64,000 nucleotides of DNA from Aphodocola sp964407685 (lineage in GTDB: Bacteria > Bacillota_I > Bacilli_A > RF39 > UBA660). Position 1 is the stretch's first letter. Each line of letters opens with the position of its first letter. The notes under the pieces are model-generated. The model saw only the letters and a list, made by a program, of their open reading frames with translations, made no database searches and was not told the origin of the DNA. Shown piece by piece: positions 44,816-53,954 of the stretch. The DNA is taken from contig CAYOWI010000002.1 in NCBI GenBank assembly GCA_964407685.1, forward strand, positions 1 to 64,000, given 5' to 3'. The position numbers were made by a program, and so were the translations under genes.

Positions 44816-46213
44816 CTAATCATCTATTTTTTCTATTCTTATTACTTTTTTACTTTCTAAGTATTCTAATACCGTCTTCTTATCATTAAATGGAATTCTT
44901 TTATTATCTTTTATTATCATTACCTCTTCGTGGCCCTTGCCTAATATAAGCAGAGCATCGTTGGTATCCAGTAATTTTATTCCTTTAATAATAGCTTTTT
45001 TTCTATCCAGTTCAACTTCATAATTAGTATTAATTAATCCCTTTAACATGTCTTCTACTATTTTATTTGGATCTTCGTTATGAATATCATCACAAGTAAT
45101 AATTGACATATCACTTAAATCAGTTACTATTTTAGTCATTATTGGTCTTTTTGTCCTATCACGATCACCAGTACATCCAAACACCGTGTAAACATGACCA
45201 TCACACACTTCTTTTACGGTACTTATTACATTTTCAACAGCATCTGGCGTATGTGCATAATCTATTATTATTCTGTTATTCTTGTATTCGATCATATCCA
45301 TTCTACCAGAAGGAGCATTTATATGAAGTAATACATCATAAATACTTGAATATGTAAAGCCTAGTTCATTTAATACGATTATTGCGGTTAAAACGTTATA
45401 TATGTTGTATTTACCAATTAGTGGTACCTTTATATTTTGTTTTACACCTTCATTTATAAATGTAAAACTAGTTCCCATAATACTCATTTGATAATCCGTA
45501 ACTCTATAATTACCACCAGTAAAGCCATAGGTTATATTAGTATTGCGGTCTAATAAAAATATATTTTTATTTACATCATCATAATTTACTATTGCCTTAC
45601 CACCTAGTTTTATATTCTCAAATAGTTTTTGTTTACACTTTGCATAATTTTCCATGGTACCATGAATATTTAAATGATCTTGCGTTAAATTAGTAAAAAT
45701 GGCATATTCAAAAGGAACGTTTTCTAATCTTTTATGAAGTAAACCCTCACTTGAAGCTTCAATAACAGCATAACGATAACCTTCATCATAGGCACTAATT
45801 AACATATCATATATTTCTGTTACCTCTGGGGTGGTATTAGGTAAATCAAAAATCTTTTTTTCTCTATAATAACCAACCGTTCCAATGTAACAGCATTTTT
45901 TTTCTAGTTTGTTTAAAGCGTCATAAATTAAATAAGCCCCAGTTGTTTTTCCGTTAGTTCCAGTAATACCTATTATGTGCATTTCTTCTAAAAATTTATT
46001 ATAATGCTCCTTTAGATAGTTATTTAAATACTTTCTAGTATCATCTACTATTTCGTAAGAAACACTATATTCTCCTTCTTCCGCAATGATTTTTGAAGCA
46101 CCATTTTCTATTGCCTTTGGGATAAAATTATGTCCATCGCCAACAATACCCCGAAGAGCTACAAATATATCACCTTTCTTTACTTTTCTAGAATCAGTTT
46201 TTATATTAATCAT
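44816..46213 (-). CDS. murE: UDP-N-acetylmuramoyl-tripeptide synthetase MurE
   Basis: 465 residues. The N-terminal UDP-binding domain begins INIKTDSRKVKKGDIFVALRG. The ATP loop is ITGTNGKTTGAYL, followed by NLTQDHLNIHGTMENYAKCK and the C-terminal YAHTPDAVE and FGCTGDRDRTKRP. A HNEDP motif (IHNEDPNKIV) replaces the DNPR seen in diaminopimelate-adding MurE, so the amino acid added is probably lysine or another residue; that is inference from the motif. It adds the third amino acid to the peptidoglycan precursor. A partial second copy lies at 1-292. Confidence 0.95.
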   Translation of the reverse strand: MINIKTDSRKVKKGDIFVALRGIVGDGHNFIPKAIENGASKIIAEEGEYSVSYEIVDDTRKYLNNYLKEHYNKFLEEMHIIGITGTNGKTTGAYLIYDALNKLEKKCCYIGTVGYYREKKIFDLPNTTPEVTEIYDMLISAYDEGYRYAVIEASSEGLLHKRLENVPFEYAIFTNLTQDHLNIHGTMENYAKCKQKLFENIKLGGKAIVNYDDVNKNIFLLDRNTNITYGFTGGNYRVTDYQMSIMGTSFTFINEGVKQNIKVPLIGKYNIYNVLTAIIVLNELGFTYSSIYDVLLHINAPSGRMDMIEYKNNRIIIDYAHTPDAVENVISTVKEVCDGHVYTVFGCTGDRDRTKRPIMTKIVTDLSDMSIITCDDIHNEDPNKIVEDMLKGLINTNYEVELDRKKAIIKGIKLLDTNDALLILGKGHEEVMIIKDNKRIPFNDKKTVLEYLESKKVIRIEKIDD

Positions 46214-46283
46214 GCACTATCACCATTTTCTTTTATGTATCCATTATATAATATATTTGAAAAGTGAGCAATAATGATTTATA

Positions 46284-46856
46284 ATGTTTTTGGTGATCTA
46301 TATCGTGTTTACTGTAAACAAAAACATAAAAAAAGAAACAATCATTAACAAATCAAGGTTCATAGCTTGTTTATATAAAGTTAATGATGTTTTAGAAGCA
46401 AATAACATTATAAATGAAGTAAAAAAAGAATATAAAGATGCTACCCACTTTCCTTTTGCATATATAATTGGTAACATAAAACGCTTTAACGATGACGGTG
46501 AACCTAAATCCACCGCTGGAATGCCAATTCTAAACGTGTTAGAAAATAAAAACCTAACCAATGTATTAGTTATTGTAATAAGATATTTTGGTGGAATAAA
46601 ACTAGGAGCTGGAGGTCTTACAAGAGCATATTCGAACTCTGTTAGTTCCGCAATTAAAGATGAAAATATAGTTTCTTTTAAAAAGATAGTTAAAAAAAGA
46701 ATAGAATTTAAGTATGACGTTATAAAAGAGGTTAATTATATTTTAAAAGAATTCAATGTTACTTATAAAGAATATGATGATAACGTAATTTATGAATTTG
46801 AATATGAAGAGAATAATTATCCCAAAGAATTAGAAAGCTATATACTTAAAAAATAA
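46284..46856 (+). CDS. yigZ: YigZ/IMPACT family protein
   Basis: 190 residues from the longest start. The family signature is in place: KSRFIACLYKV, DATHFPFAYIIGN, FNDDGEPKSTAGMPIL and VIVIRYFGGIKLGAGGL. The C-terminal half is the DUF1949 ferredoxin-like domain. A GTG at about 46305, with GGTGAT nine bases upstream, is an alternative start that fits the family's usual length better. The proteins are linked to ribosome and stress function, but the precise role is unclear. It is divergent from murE. Confidence 0.93.
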   Translation: MFLVIYIVFTVNKNIKKETIINKSRFIACLYKVNDVLEANNIINEVKKEYKDATHFPFAYIIGNIKRFNDDGEPKSTAGMPILNVLENKNLTNVLVIVIRYFGGIKLGAGGLTRAYSNSVSSAIKDENIVSFKKIVKKRIEFKYDVIKEVNYILKEFNVTYKEYDDNVIYEFEYEENNYPKELESYILKK

Positions 46857-46870
46857 AATTATTTTTTAAG

Positions 46871-46907
46871 AAAAAATGGTAGATGTTTTAAACACCAACC
46901 ATTTTTT
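46871..46907. terminator. Bidirectional terminator
   Basis: A 10-bp hairpin AAAAAATGGT/ACCATTTTTT with an inner stem, between convergent yigZ and the wall-binding repeat gene. Confidence 0.9.
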
Positions 46908-46915
46908 ATTAGTTA

Positions 46916-48506
46916 TTATTTAACAGTTATTGTATTAGTAACTGTTTTATATCCGCTTTTGCTTACGCTTACTTTAACAGTACCATTTTTAGTGAATTTA
47001 AATGCCTTCCATTTATCTACATTTTTAGAATATTTACTTGTTGCATAACCACCAGCTAATTTTGAGCCATTACTTGATAACCGAATCCTAGCACCAGGTT
47101 GATTTGTAAAGCAAACAAATTCTTCATTTACATTAACACTTGATGGACAATTAAGAGTTAATGTAGAAGGAGTGTATGAATTTGTTATTGTTATATATTT
47201 TTCAGCTACTAAATTACCATTTAAATCTTTTGCTGAGACAGTCATAGTACCAGTCCCCTTGTATTGTAATCTTTTCTTTTTATCATAATTAGTTGTTGTG
47301 AATGCTTTGTTAAGACCCTTAGCTATATTTGTCTCAGGAATACTTATTGTTATATCACTCGAATCAGTATAGCAATAAAAAGACTCATTTACCAAAGCAT
47401 ATTCAGGACAAACTAAATTTACTGAATTAGTAGATTTAACACTATATTTTCCATTTTTGTCAAAGCAATAATTTACACCATCTATTTTTTTACATTTATT
47501 TTCATACATATATCCACTTTTCGGGTCAAAGTAAAACCAATCCGTTCCACTAGTCCATTTTAATTTTTTCCATCCGGTAGCCATTCTACCTTTACTATCA
47601 AAATAAAACCAATTTGTGCCTCCAGACCATTCTATTTTTTGCCATCCAGTAAGCATTTTACCACTCTTATTAAAATAAAACCAACTTTTCTCTCCGGACC
47701 ATTCTAGTTTTTGCCATCCGGTAAGCATTTTACCACTCTTATTAAAATAAAACCAACTTTTCTCTCCGGACCATTNNNNNNNNNNNNNNNNNNNNNNNNN
47801 NNNNNNNNNNNNNNNNNNNNNNNNNNNNNNNNNNNNNNNNNNNNNNNNNNNNNNNNNNNNNNNNNNNNNNNNNNNCTAGTTTTTGCCATCCGGTTAAGTT
47901 CTTGTTATTAGAACCATAATACCATGAACCACCTATTTTTTTCCAACCGTTTTTACAATTTTTTATAGCATTATCATTTATAAGTTTATTGTTAGTCACT
48001 TTTAACTTTTCATTTTTATAATACTTTTTTCCGTTTGGTCTTTGAAAATAAATAACGATATCATAAGTTCCTTTTGCATTCATTTTAGCCAAATCAACAT
48101 GTAAATAATCTTCTGTTCGACTTTTTCCAGGTAATTTGTTGTTACTTTGTTTTGCATGAGCTAGATTGCTTTCAAGGTTTTTATCCCAGCCATTATATGT
48201 TATATATATATCGGTTATTGTCAGTACGTCTTTCGTAGTACTTGTAATTCTTATTGGTATTGTAACATCACATCCACTTACTTTAAGATATTCTTTAAAT
48301 CGATCCAGCTTCATAAGACTATCACCATCATGCCTATTTCTTTTAACTTTTCCTTGCAAATTTAATATATCAACCTTTCCAAATAAAATGATACCGCCTA
48401 TTATTAATACAATAACAATTGTAGCAACTATGCTTGCAATAAATATTTTTCTTTTCTTTTTAATTTCGTTGGATGGTCTTCCAACTCCATTTTCAAATAA
48501 TTTCAT
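46916..48506 (-). CDS. Surface protein with wall-binding repeats (interrupted by assembly gap)
   Basis: Read from ATG 48506 (AGGAGAAGG upstream) the N-terminus has the short motif NGVGRPSNE, a basic patch and one membrane helix (about 23-46). An unrecognised beta-rich domain follows, and then choline/cell-wall-binding-type repeats of about 20 residues (GWKKIGGSWYY, TGWQKLEWSGEKSWFYF). At 47776-47875 there are 100 N. After the gap, three or four more repeats, GYMYENKCKKIDGVNYCF, and two Ig-like domains with cysteines (CPEYALVNESFYC, CPSSVNVNEEFVC) reach the stop at 46916. The two sides are in different frames, as expected when a gap of unknown size is written as 100. The protein is driven by promoter C (48572-48620) and is likely anchored and displayed on the wall; the ligand is unknown. 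Confidence 0.8.
47776..47875. other. Assembly gap (100 N) within wall-binding repeats
   Basis: Exactly 100 N, the usual placeholder for a gap of unknown length. It sits inside near-identical 60-bp-class repeats, which would explain why the assembly broke here. Confidence 0.97.
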
Positions 48507-48571
48507 ACTACCTTCTCCTTTTTCTTTCTCCTTTTTTAAATAGTTAATACTGCTCACTATTTTATATGTTA

Positions 48572-48620
48572 AATATAGCAAATAACCCATCCCACGTCAA
48601 TATTTTTTGCTGAATTGTGG
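48572..48620 (-). promoter_or_regulatory. G-tract promoter C (wall-binding repeat gene)
   Basis: On the minus strand, TTGACG (48600-48595), a 17-base spacer with TGGGATGGG, and TATATT (48577-48572) in a TTTGC context, followed by TAACAT. It aligns with promoters A and B through the spacer end, -10 and downstream ATGTT, and has AATTGTGG where they have AATTGGGG upstream. It is the most diverged member. Confidence 0.68.
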
Positions 48621-48661
48621 AAAAAAATGTGGTAAAAAATGTAATATTTTGTAAAAAGAAA

Positions 48662-48694
48662 AAGCAAAAAATATTTTTTAGTTATTTCTTGCTT
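48662..48694 (-). terminator. Probable terminator after the prepilin gene
   Basis: An imperfect hairpin AAGCAAGAAATA/TATTTTTTGCTT followed by T residues on the minus strand. It is weaker than the other terminators listed. Confidence 0.5.
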
Positions 48695-48743
48695 ATTTTT
48701 ATATCATTTATAATTTATTTTTTATATTAAAAGTAGACTTAAA

Positions 48744-49193
48744 TTATTTTTGTTCTTCACAAATTTCTTTTGATAAAGTATTATTAGAAATCTGTCCCTC
48801 ACAACCACAATCGTTATATGTTTTATCACCAATTTTTATAGAATACTGTATTTTAAGTTTGTTATCATCACATTGTTTTTTAGTAACAACCTTACTATAA
48901 AGATCTGTGTACTTATTAGTATCAAAATCAACGTAATTACCCTTAATTAAAACATCAACATCAACGGTGCCATACGAACTATTACTTTCATCTTTTTTAT
49001 CAAGTGCTATCTTTTCCTTTGCGTTATATTCTTTGGCTCCAGTTAAAATACTACTTATAACGTTTTCTTTATTTTTTTCTTCTTGACTTTTTCTTAAGGT
49101 ATTTACCGCAACCGTGGTAATTGATACTAAAATTCCAAGAATTGCTATTACCGCTAATAATTCTATAAGTGTAAAACCGTTATTTTTTTTCAT
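48744..49193 (-). CDS. Type IV prepilin-like protein
   Basis: 149 residues. The prepilin cleavage and methylation motif is clear: KKNNGFTLIELLAVIAILGILVSI, with Glu at +5 after the Gly-Phe junction. The globular part is short, with a cysteine pair near the end (CGCEGQ ... ICEE). Such proteins are ComGC-like pseudopilins or minor pilins. No pilus ATPase or peptidase is in the window, so the assembly system cannot be named. It is 1 bp after trxA and lies in an operon with the CvpA-like gene. Confidence 0.85.
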   Translation of the reverse strand: MKKNNGFTLIELLAVIAILGILVSITTVAVNTLRKSQEEKNKENVISSILTGAKEYNAKEKIALDKKDESNSSYGTVDVDVLIKGNYVDFDTNKYTDLYSKVVTKKQCDDNKLKIQYSIKIGDKTYNDCGCEGQISNNTLSKEICEEQK

Positions 49194-49194
49194 A

Positions 49195-49491
49195 CTACTT
49201 CACCCATTTTTCTAATTCTTCTTCACTCATAAAGCCTGATGTTCTTTTTACTTCTTTTCCATTTTCAAATATTATAAGAGTTGGAACAGAAAATATTTTA
49301 TACCTGTTAGATAAATTAGGCGCTTTATCAACATCAATTTTTGCGATTTTTATATCATCCTTTTTCTCATATTTTTCCAAAACCATTCCAAGCATTTTAC
49401 ATGGTCCACACCATGTTGCATAAAAATCAGCTAAAACTCTATCTTCCTTTAATACCTCATTAAAATTTTCTTCATTTACGTGTTTTATCAT
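49195..49491 (-). CDS. trxA: Thioredoxin
   Basis: 98 residues. The active site is ATWCGPCK (WCGPC, about 26-30) and the cis-proline loop is FSVPTLIIF. Length and fold are standard. It reduces protein disulphides in the cytoplasm. It sits between the CvpA-like and prepilin genes; the two cysteines of the prepilin make a functional link possible but unproven. Confidence 0.96.
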   Translation of the reverse strand: MIKHVNEENFNEVLKEDRVLADFYATWCGPCKMLGMVLEKYEKKDDIKIAKIDVDKAPNLSNRYKIFSVPTLIIFENGKEVKRTSGFMSEEELEKWVK

Positions 49492-49504
49492 TTTTTATTC
49501 CTCC

Positions 49505-49745
49505 TTTTAGTTACCAATCTTCATCTTCTTCGTACGGTCCATCTTCATCGTAATTTTCTTCATCTTCTTCGTACGGTCCATCTTCCTCGTAATTTTCTTC
49601 GTCTTCTTCGTATGGTCCATCTTCCTCGTAATTTTCTTCGTCTTCTTCGTATGGTCCATCTTCCTCGTAATTTTCTTCGTCTTCTTCGTATGGTTCATCT
49701 TCATCGTAATTTTCTTCATCTTCTTCATACGATTCATCATCATCG
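49505..49745 (-). repeat. 39-bp tandem repeats in the CvpA-like gene
   Basis: About five to six copies of a 39-bp unit, encoding 13 residues of the type PYEEDEENYEEDG, make up the 3' end of the gene. The unit is a multiple of three, so copy number can change without a frameshift. Confidence 0.85.
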
Positions 49746-50464
49746 CAATTTTCTTTGTTACTAGATGTTTTTTTATCTTTTCTTGTTCCCAACAATTTTT
49801 CTTGTTGTCTTAAAGTATCCATTTTATCTTCTGATATTAATTTAGTTTTTAGTATATTATCTATTATATCTTCATTAACAGCCTCATAATTTTCCTTAGT
49901 TATTTCTTCTTCATTTAATTTATCTATTATATACTTTTGATTATAATATAAATTTAAGTTTTCCTTAGCTAAAATAGGAGTTTTTTCAATTAAAGTATTA
50001 GCAAGCTTCGAATTGTTTAACGAATTCAAATTAAAATTAGGTGACATAAGAACAAGTATAATATTAAATAATAATAAAATCATTAAAGGCATTGATAAAA
50101 TAGCGCCTAATATTCTACTTATAAAACTTGCTGATAAAATAGAATTTGTAAGTCTATCTTCTAATTTTGTTTTAACATACACCTTTTTTATTATATGCAT
50201 TATAATGAATATTATTAATAAATATAATATAAGTTTCCAAAGTATTATATTTATCGATTTTATACCTTCAGACTTACCAATAAAATTAAAAAATGGAAAA
50301 TATTTATATAAGAGCCCATATAAAAAATTACTTAATCTTCCTGCTATAAAAGAAACAATAAACAAAATAACTAAATCATTAAGTTGTTTTATAAATCCGC
50401 TTTGATAACCCAAATATATTCCAAAAATAAATATTAATATAATCAAAACATCAAAAATACCCAT
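49511..50464 (-). CDS. CvpA-like membrane protein with acidic repeat tail
   Basis: 317 residues. The first 150 or so form four membrane helices, including an IYLGYQSGFIKQLNDLVILFIVSFIAGR block typical of CvpA (colicin V production) proteins. A helical linker (about 150-235) and an extremely acidic Tyr/Glu/Asp tail (about 240-317) follow, built of 13-residue repeats. The tail is unlike the family and would carry a large negative charge in the cytoplasm. ATG 50464 has AGGAGATG upstream; ATG 50482 does not. It is the first gene of the cvpA-trxA-prepilin operon. Confidence 0.82.
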   Translation of the reverse strand: MGIFDVLIILIFIFGIYLGYQSGFIKQLNDLVILFIVSFIAGRLSNFLYGLLYKYFPFFNFIGKSEGIKSINIILWKLILYLLIIFIIMHIIKKVYVKTKLEDRLTNSILSASFISRILGAILSMPLMILLLFNIILVLMSPNFNLNSLNNSKLANTLIEKTPILAKENLNLYYNQKYIIDKLNEEEITKENYEAVNEDIIDNILKTKLISEDKMDTLRQQEKLLGTRKDKKTSSNKENCDDDESYEEDEENYDEDEPYEEDEENYEEDGPYEEDEENYEEDGPYEEDEENYEEDGPYEEDEENYDEDGPYEEDEDW

Positions 50465-50607
50465 TTTTTCATCTCCTATCATTTAACACCATTATATAAT
50501 ATTTCTTTTTAAAAATATATATTTACATTCTTTATTTTACACTAATTTGCACTGTTTATTTTAAATACATAATTTTTATGTTAGAATATCTGTAGGAAGT
50601 GATGATA

Positions 50608-51558
50608 ATGGTAATAGTATTTAAGATAAGCGATAATACCAAAGAAAAAATGATAGATTATTACGCGGATAAAAAAAGGGATAAAACACCCCCTTATGCT
50701 ATATTCCAAGCTGAAGAAGGTGGCACAATAATTACCCTTTATGAATCTTTAAAAGTAATGTTTCAGGGAATAAGTGCGGACGTAGACGCAAACATGTGGC
50801 GCGATATGGAGGCTCATTTAAATAACGGAAAATTACCAGAAGAATCAAAGAAAAAGGAAAAAGAAAAAAAAGATGAAAAAGAGCTTTATGAAGAAAGAAA
50901 AAAATACTACTACATAAACTCTGTTGGATCTGATGAAGTTGGAACCGGGGATTATTTTGGGCCAATTGTTGTTACGGCATCTTATGTATCTAAAAATGAT
51001 ATAGAGTTTTTAGAAGAACTAGGTGTTAGGGACTCTAAAAAGTTAACCGACCAAAAAATACTAGAAGTAGTTCCAAAAATAATTAAAAAAATACCTTATG
51101 AAACAGTTATTTATACTAATGAAGAATATAATAACCATCCAGAGTACAACATGAACAAAATAAAAGCAATTTTACATAACAAAGCGTTATTAGGATTAAT
51201 GAAAAAAGACAATTATAATTATGATAAAGTTGTAGTCGACCAATTTTGTTTTCCAAGAAATTATTTTGGTTACCTAAAAGAAAGTAATAATGTTTTCAGA
51301 AAAATTACATTTACAACTAAAGCAGAAGATAAGTGCTTATCTGTCGCATGTGGTTCATTAATTAGTAGATATATATTTATAAAAGAAATGGAAAAAATAT
51401 CTAAAAAACTTGGTAAAACAGTTCCTAAAGGTGCTGGAGAAAAGGTAGATAGTTTTGGGAAAGAGATTGCAAAAACTCATGGTAAAGATATATTAAAAAG
51501 CATTGCTAAATTAAACTTTAAAAACACTGATAAAATATTAAAAGAGCTAAAAAATTAG
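50608..51558 (+). CDS. rnhC: Ribonuclease HIII
   Basis: 316 residues. The N-terminal TBP-like substrate-binding domain ends in QGISADVDANMW, and the catalytic domain starts at SVGSDEVGTGDYFGP (DEVG, the first catalytic pair) and continues GVRDSKKLTDQ and VVDQF. The N-terminal domain distinguishes HIII from HII. It removes RNA from RNA/DNA hybrids. ATG 50608 has AGGAAG at about nine bases; the earlier ATG is too close to it. Its end overlaps the convergent glycosyltransferase gene by four bases. Confidence 0.96.
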   Translation: MVIVFKISDNTKEKMIDYYADKKRDKTPPYAIFQAEEGGTIITLYESLKVMFQGISADVDANMWRDMEAHLNNGKLPEESKKKEKEKKDEKELYEERKKYYYINSVGSDEVGTGDYFGPIVVTASYVSKNDIEFLEELGVRDSKKLTDQKILEVVPKIIKKIPYETVIYTNEEYNNHPEYNMNKIKAILHNKALLGLMKKDNYNYDKVVVDQFCFPRNYFGYLKESNNVFRKITFTTKAEDKCLSVACGSLISRYIFIKEMEKISKKLGKTVPKGAGEKVDSFGKEIAKTHGKDILKSIAKLNFKNTDKILKELKN

Positions 51559-51564
51559 CTCTTT
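51541..51564. terminator. Terminator shared by rnhC and the glycosyltransferase gene
   Basis: A 10-bp hairpin AAAGAGCTAA/TTAGCTCTTT with a four-base loop and T tracts on both strands. It lies within the overlapping 3' ends of both convergent genes. Confidence 0.85.
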
Positions 51565-52793
51565 TTTGCATTTCCATGCTCTACCCTAGTCCAAGAAACT
51601 TCTTTAGCAGTTAAAGCTTTAATTGCACAAGGTACATAAGTAATCATAAAAATCGGATTATAAAATAATACTTTTATTTTTGTCTTAAGGTTTAAATCGA
51701 TTTTTTTACCCTCTAATAAGAACATAACAAATGTCATGATCATAAGGGTAAAATATATAATAATTAAGAAAGCACCTAATTCAGCAAGGTTTAATAGCCA
51801 CTTTTTACTACCTAAAAGAAAGTTATAAGTAATAAAAAATATGCATCCTAAAAACCAAATAAGAAGTCCTACAACCATAAATATATACGGCATTATACCA
51901 AACGATTCATCAATCTTAGAACCATTATTAGGGTTATTTTTATCCAAAGCTTTAAACATCTTTTTTGTGTATTTTCGTCTAACATCAAAATAACCACGAA
52001 TCCATCTTATTCTTTGGTTTATTGTATCTTTAAACATTATTGGTTGCTCATCATAAAAAATGGAGTTTACGTTATAATAAGTGGTTAAATTATTAAGTGT
52101 TGCGTATGAGCTAAGCTCATAATCCTCCGTTAAGGTATGAAATGGATAACCCTTCCATTTTTCTATTAAGTATCCGCTTATATAAAACCCGGTTCCAGAA
52201 AAAGTTATATTTCTTGTCTCTTTATTTTTCTTTCCGTTAAAAACCGTATTAACAAGTGAAAACGTAAGAGTAGATGCTGCTGCAACCACGCTTTTATTAC
52301 CATTTTTACAATTACGGTACCCACATGCCAAATCATAACCCTTATCAAAAACAGGAATCATGTTTTTAAAATAATCTTTATCCAAAACGTTATCAGCATC
52401 AAAGATGAAATAAGCATCATAGTTTTTATTACCGGATAAAATATACTTAACTACCTCATCAAGGGCATAACCTTTTCTTTTTAAATTAAGTTTTTTTCTT
52501 ATAAATACAGTTGCATTATATTTTTTACATATATTAACCGTTTCATCCTCTTTTGATTCGACTACCACGTAAACGTCTTTCATATTAACATTATGAGTTT
52601 GGTTTTTAATACTCATTAAAAGACCTTCAATAACTTTTGATTCATACCTAGCGGGAATAAGTATGCAAAAATTATGTCCTCTTTTTTTCTTAAGTGGTTT
52701 ATTATCATTTTTTTTAGCCATCAAACTAATTATAATGGCCATAAAAACACCTATAAAAATCAAAGTTAAGCTTATTAATCTAAACACTATCAT
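51555..52793 (-). CDS. Family 2 membrane glycosyltransferase
   Basis: 412 residues. One N-terminal membrane helix is followed by a GT-A domain with FCILIPARYESKVIEGLL, FIFDADNVLDKDYF (DAD metal site), GTGFYISG, TLTEDYELS (acceptor site TED), and QRIRWIRGYFD (the QxxRW motif of processive GT2 enzymes). Two or three membrane helices close it. This set is typical of polysaccharide synthases such as poly-GlcNAc, hyaluronan or cellulose synthase-like enzymes; the sugar is unknown. It ends in the rhomboid-glycosyltransferase pair, 13 bp apart. Confidence 0.9.
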   Translation of the reverse strand: MIVFRLISLTLIFIGVFMAIIISLMAKKNDNKPLKKKRGHNFCILIPARYESKVIEGLLMSIKNQTHNVNMKDVYVVVESKEDETVNICKKYNATVFIRKKLNLKRKGYALDEVVKYILSGNKNYDAYFIFDADNVLDKDYFKNMIPVFDKGYDLACGYRNCKNGNKSVVAAASTLTFSLVNTVFNGKKNKETRNITFSGTGFYISGYLIEKWKGYPFHTLTEDYELSSYATLNNLTTYYNVNSIFYDEQPIMFKDTINQRIRWIRGYFDVRRKYTKKMFKALDKNNPNNGSKIDESFGIMPYIFMVVGLLIWFLGCIFFITYNFLLGSKKWLLNLAELGAFLIIIYFTLMIMTFVMFLLEGKKIDLNLKTKIKVLFYNPIFMITYVPCAIKALTAKEVSWTRVEHGNAKKS

Positions 52794-52806
52794 TACATTT
52801 TTTCCT

Positions 52807-53943
52807 TTACATAAAATATGCTAAATAAACAAGTGCTATAACAAGTAATACAGAGCATATCCATCCATTTATTTTCTCGAATCTAGACGTCTTATGTTTT
52901 ATACCAAGTGCACTTGAAATTAGCATTCCACCAATTAAGCCACCCGCGTGGGCAATCATGTTAATGCCAGGCACCATAAAACCTAATAAAATATTAATTA
53001 TAATAACAGGTAATATTTCTTTTTTTAAAGCCTCAGCCATGTATGTTCTTTGGTTTATAGCAAAGTACAAAAGTGAGCCTATAAGCCCAAATATAGCTCC
53101 TGATGCACCCGCTGAAATAACGTTTTCACTCATTAATAAAACAGAAAGTAAATTTCCAATTATACCACTATAAATAAAGATAATTAAAACCTTAACATGC
53201 CCGTAAAACTTTTCTACTTGAGCTCCTAAAAGTTTAAGTGCCCACGTATTCATAAGGTAATGTATTATTCCAATATGAAGAAAAATACTAGTTAATAATC
53301 TTAATGGGTTCCCATTTTTAACTAAGGCTCCAAAATTATATAAAGTATTAATATCAGTTGATCCGTTTCCTAATAAATAAGTTAAAAGAAGAAAAACGGT
53401 TATTACACCAATTAAAACGTTAGTTATAATTGAAGGCTTAGGACTAAATAAATCATTTATTTTCTCACTTTGATCCATATTCTTTTTTAGTATATCACTA
53501 TTTATTTTTTGATATAACAAAGCCCCTTCTTCAGTAAACTTTAATTTAGAAGGCATATCAGGAAGATATTTTAAAATCGTTTCATTCTTTTTTATAGAAT
53601 TTTCATTTTTCACTCTTACTTGATAATTTAGCTTTGTATCATACGTTGAAACATCATCATTTAAGTCTAAATAAAACGTTAAAACCTTCATTTTAAAAGT
53701 AAAAGTCTTTAATTTTATTTGCTTTACTAATCTAGATACCTTAAAATTATCAAATTCTAATTGTTCTTCATTATGAATGTATCCCGTAACTATTCTTATG
53801 ATTCTAAAGTTATCATCCATGTTTTCTAACCATATCTCATTTTGTACTCCATGAACTACAACCGGATTATAGTTTCGCTTAGTTATGAAATAATGAAGGA
53901 GTTTCATCACTAGTAAATCTTTTTTTTCTCTTGTTTGCGGCAT
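52807..53943 (-). CDS. Rhomboid-family intramembrane serine protease
   Basis: 378 residues. A cytoplasmic N-terminal domain of about 180 residues (as in YqgP/GluP of Bacillus) precedes six or seven membrane helices with GASGAIFGL (active-site serine) and AHAGGLIGG (histidine). HIGIIHYLMNTWAL is the usual first-loop motif. It cleaves transmembrane substrates. The N-terminal domain and length match the GluP type. It is 11 bp downstream of rluD and 13 bp upstream of the glycosyltransferase gene. Confidence 0.93.
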   Translation of the reverse strand: MPQTREKKDLLVMKLLHYFITKRNYNPVVVHGVQNEIWLENMDDNFRIIRIVTGYIHNEEQLEFDNFKVSRLVKQIKLKTFTFKMKVLTFYLDLNDDVSTYDTKLNYQVRVKNENSIKKNETILKYLPDMPSKLKFTEEGALLYQKINSDILKKNMDQSEKINDLFSPKPSIITNVLIGVITVFLLLTYLLGNGSTDINTLYNFGALVKNGNPLRLLTSIFLHIGIIHYLMNTWALKLLGAQVEKFYGHVKVLIIFIYSGIIGNLLSVLLMSENVISAGASGAIFGLIGSLLYFAINQRTYMAEALKKEILPVIIINILLGFMVPGINMIAHAGGLIGGMLISSALGIKHKTSRFEKINGWICSVLLVIALVYLAYFM

Positions 53944-53954
53944 AAATAAACCTC

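Noticed and set aside
49480..49764. Plus-strand frame rich in HLHRNFLH repeats
   Set aside because: It is the complement of the acidic 39-bp repeats of the CvpA-like gene; there is no ribosome site and the composition is an artefact.
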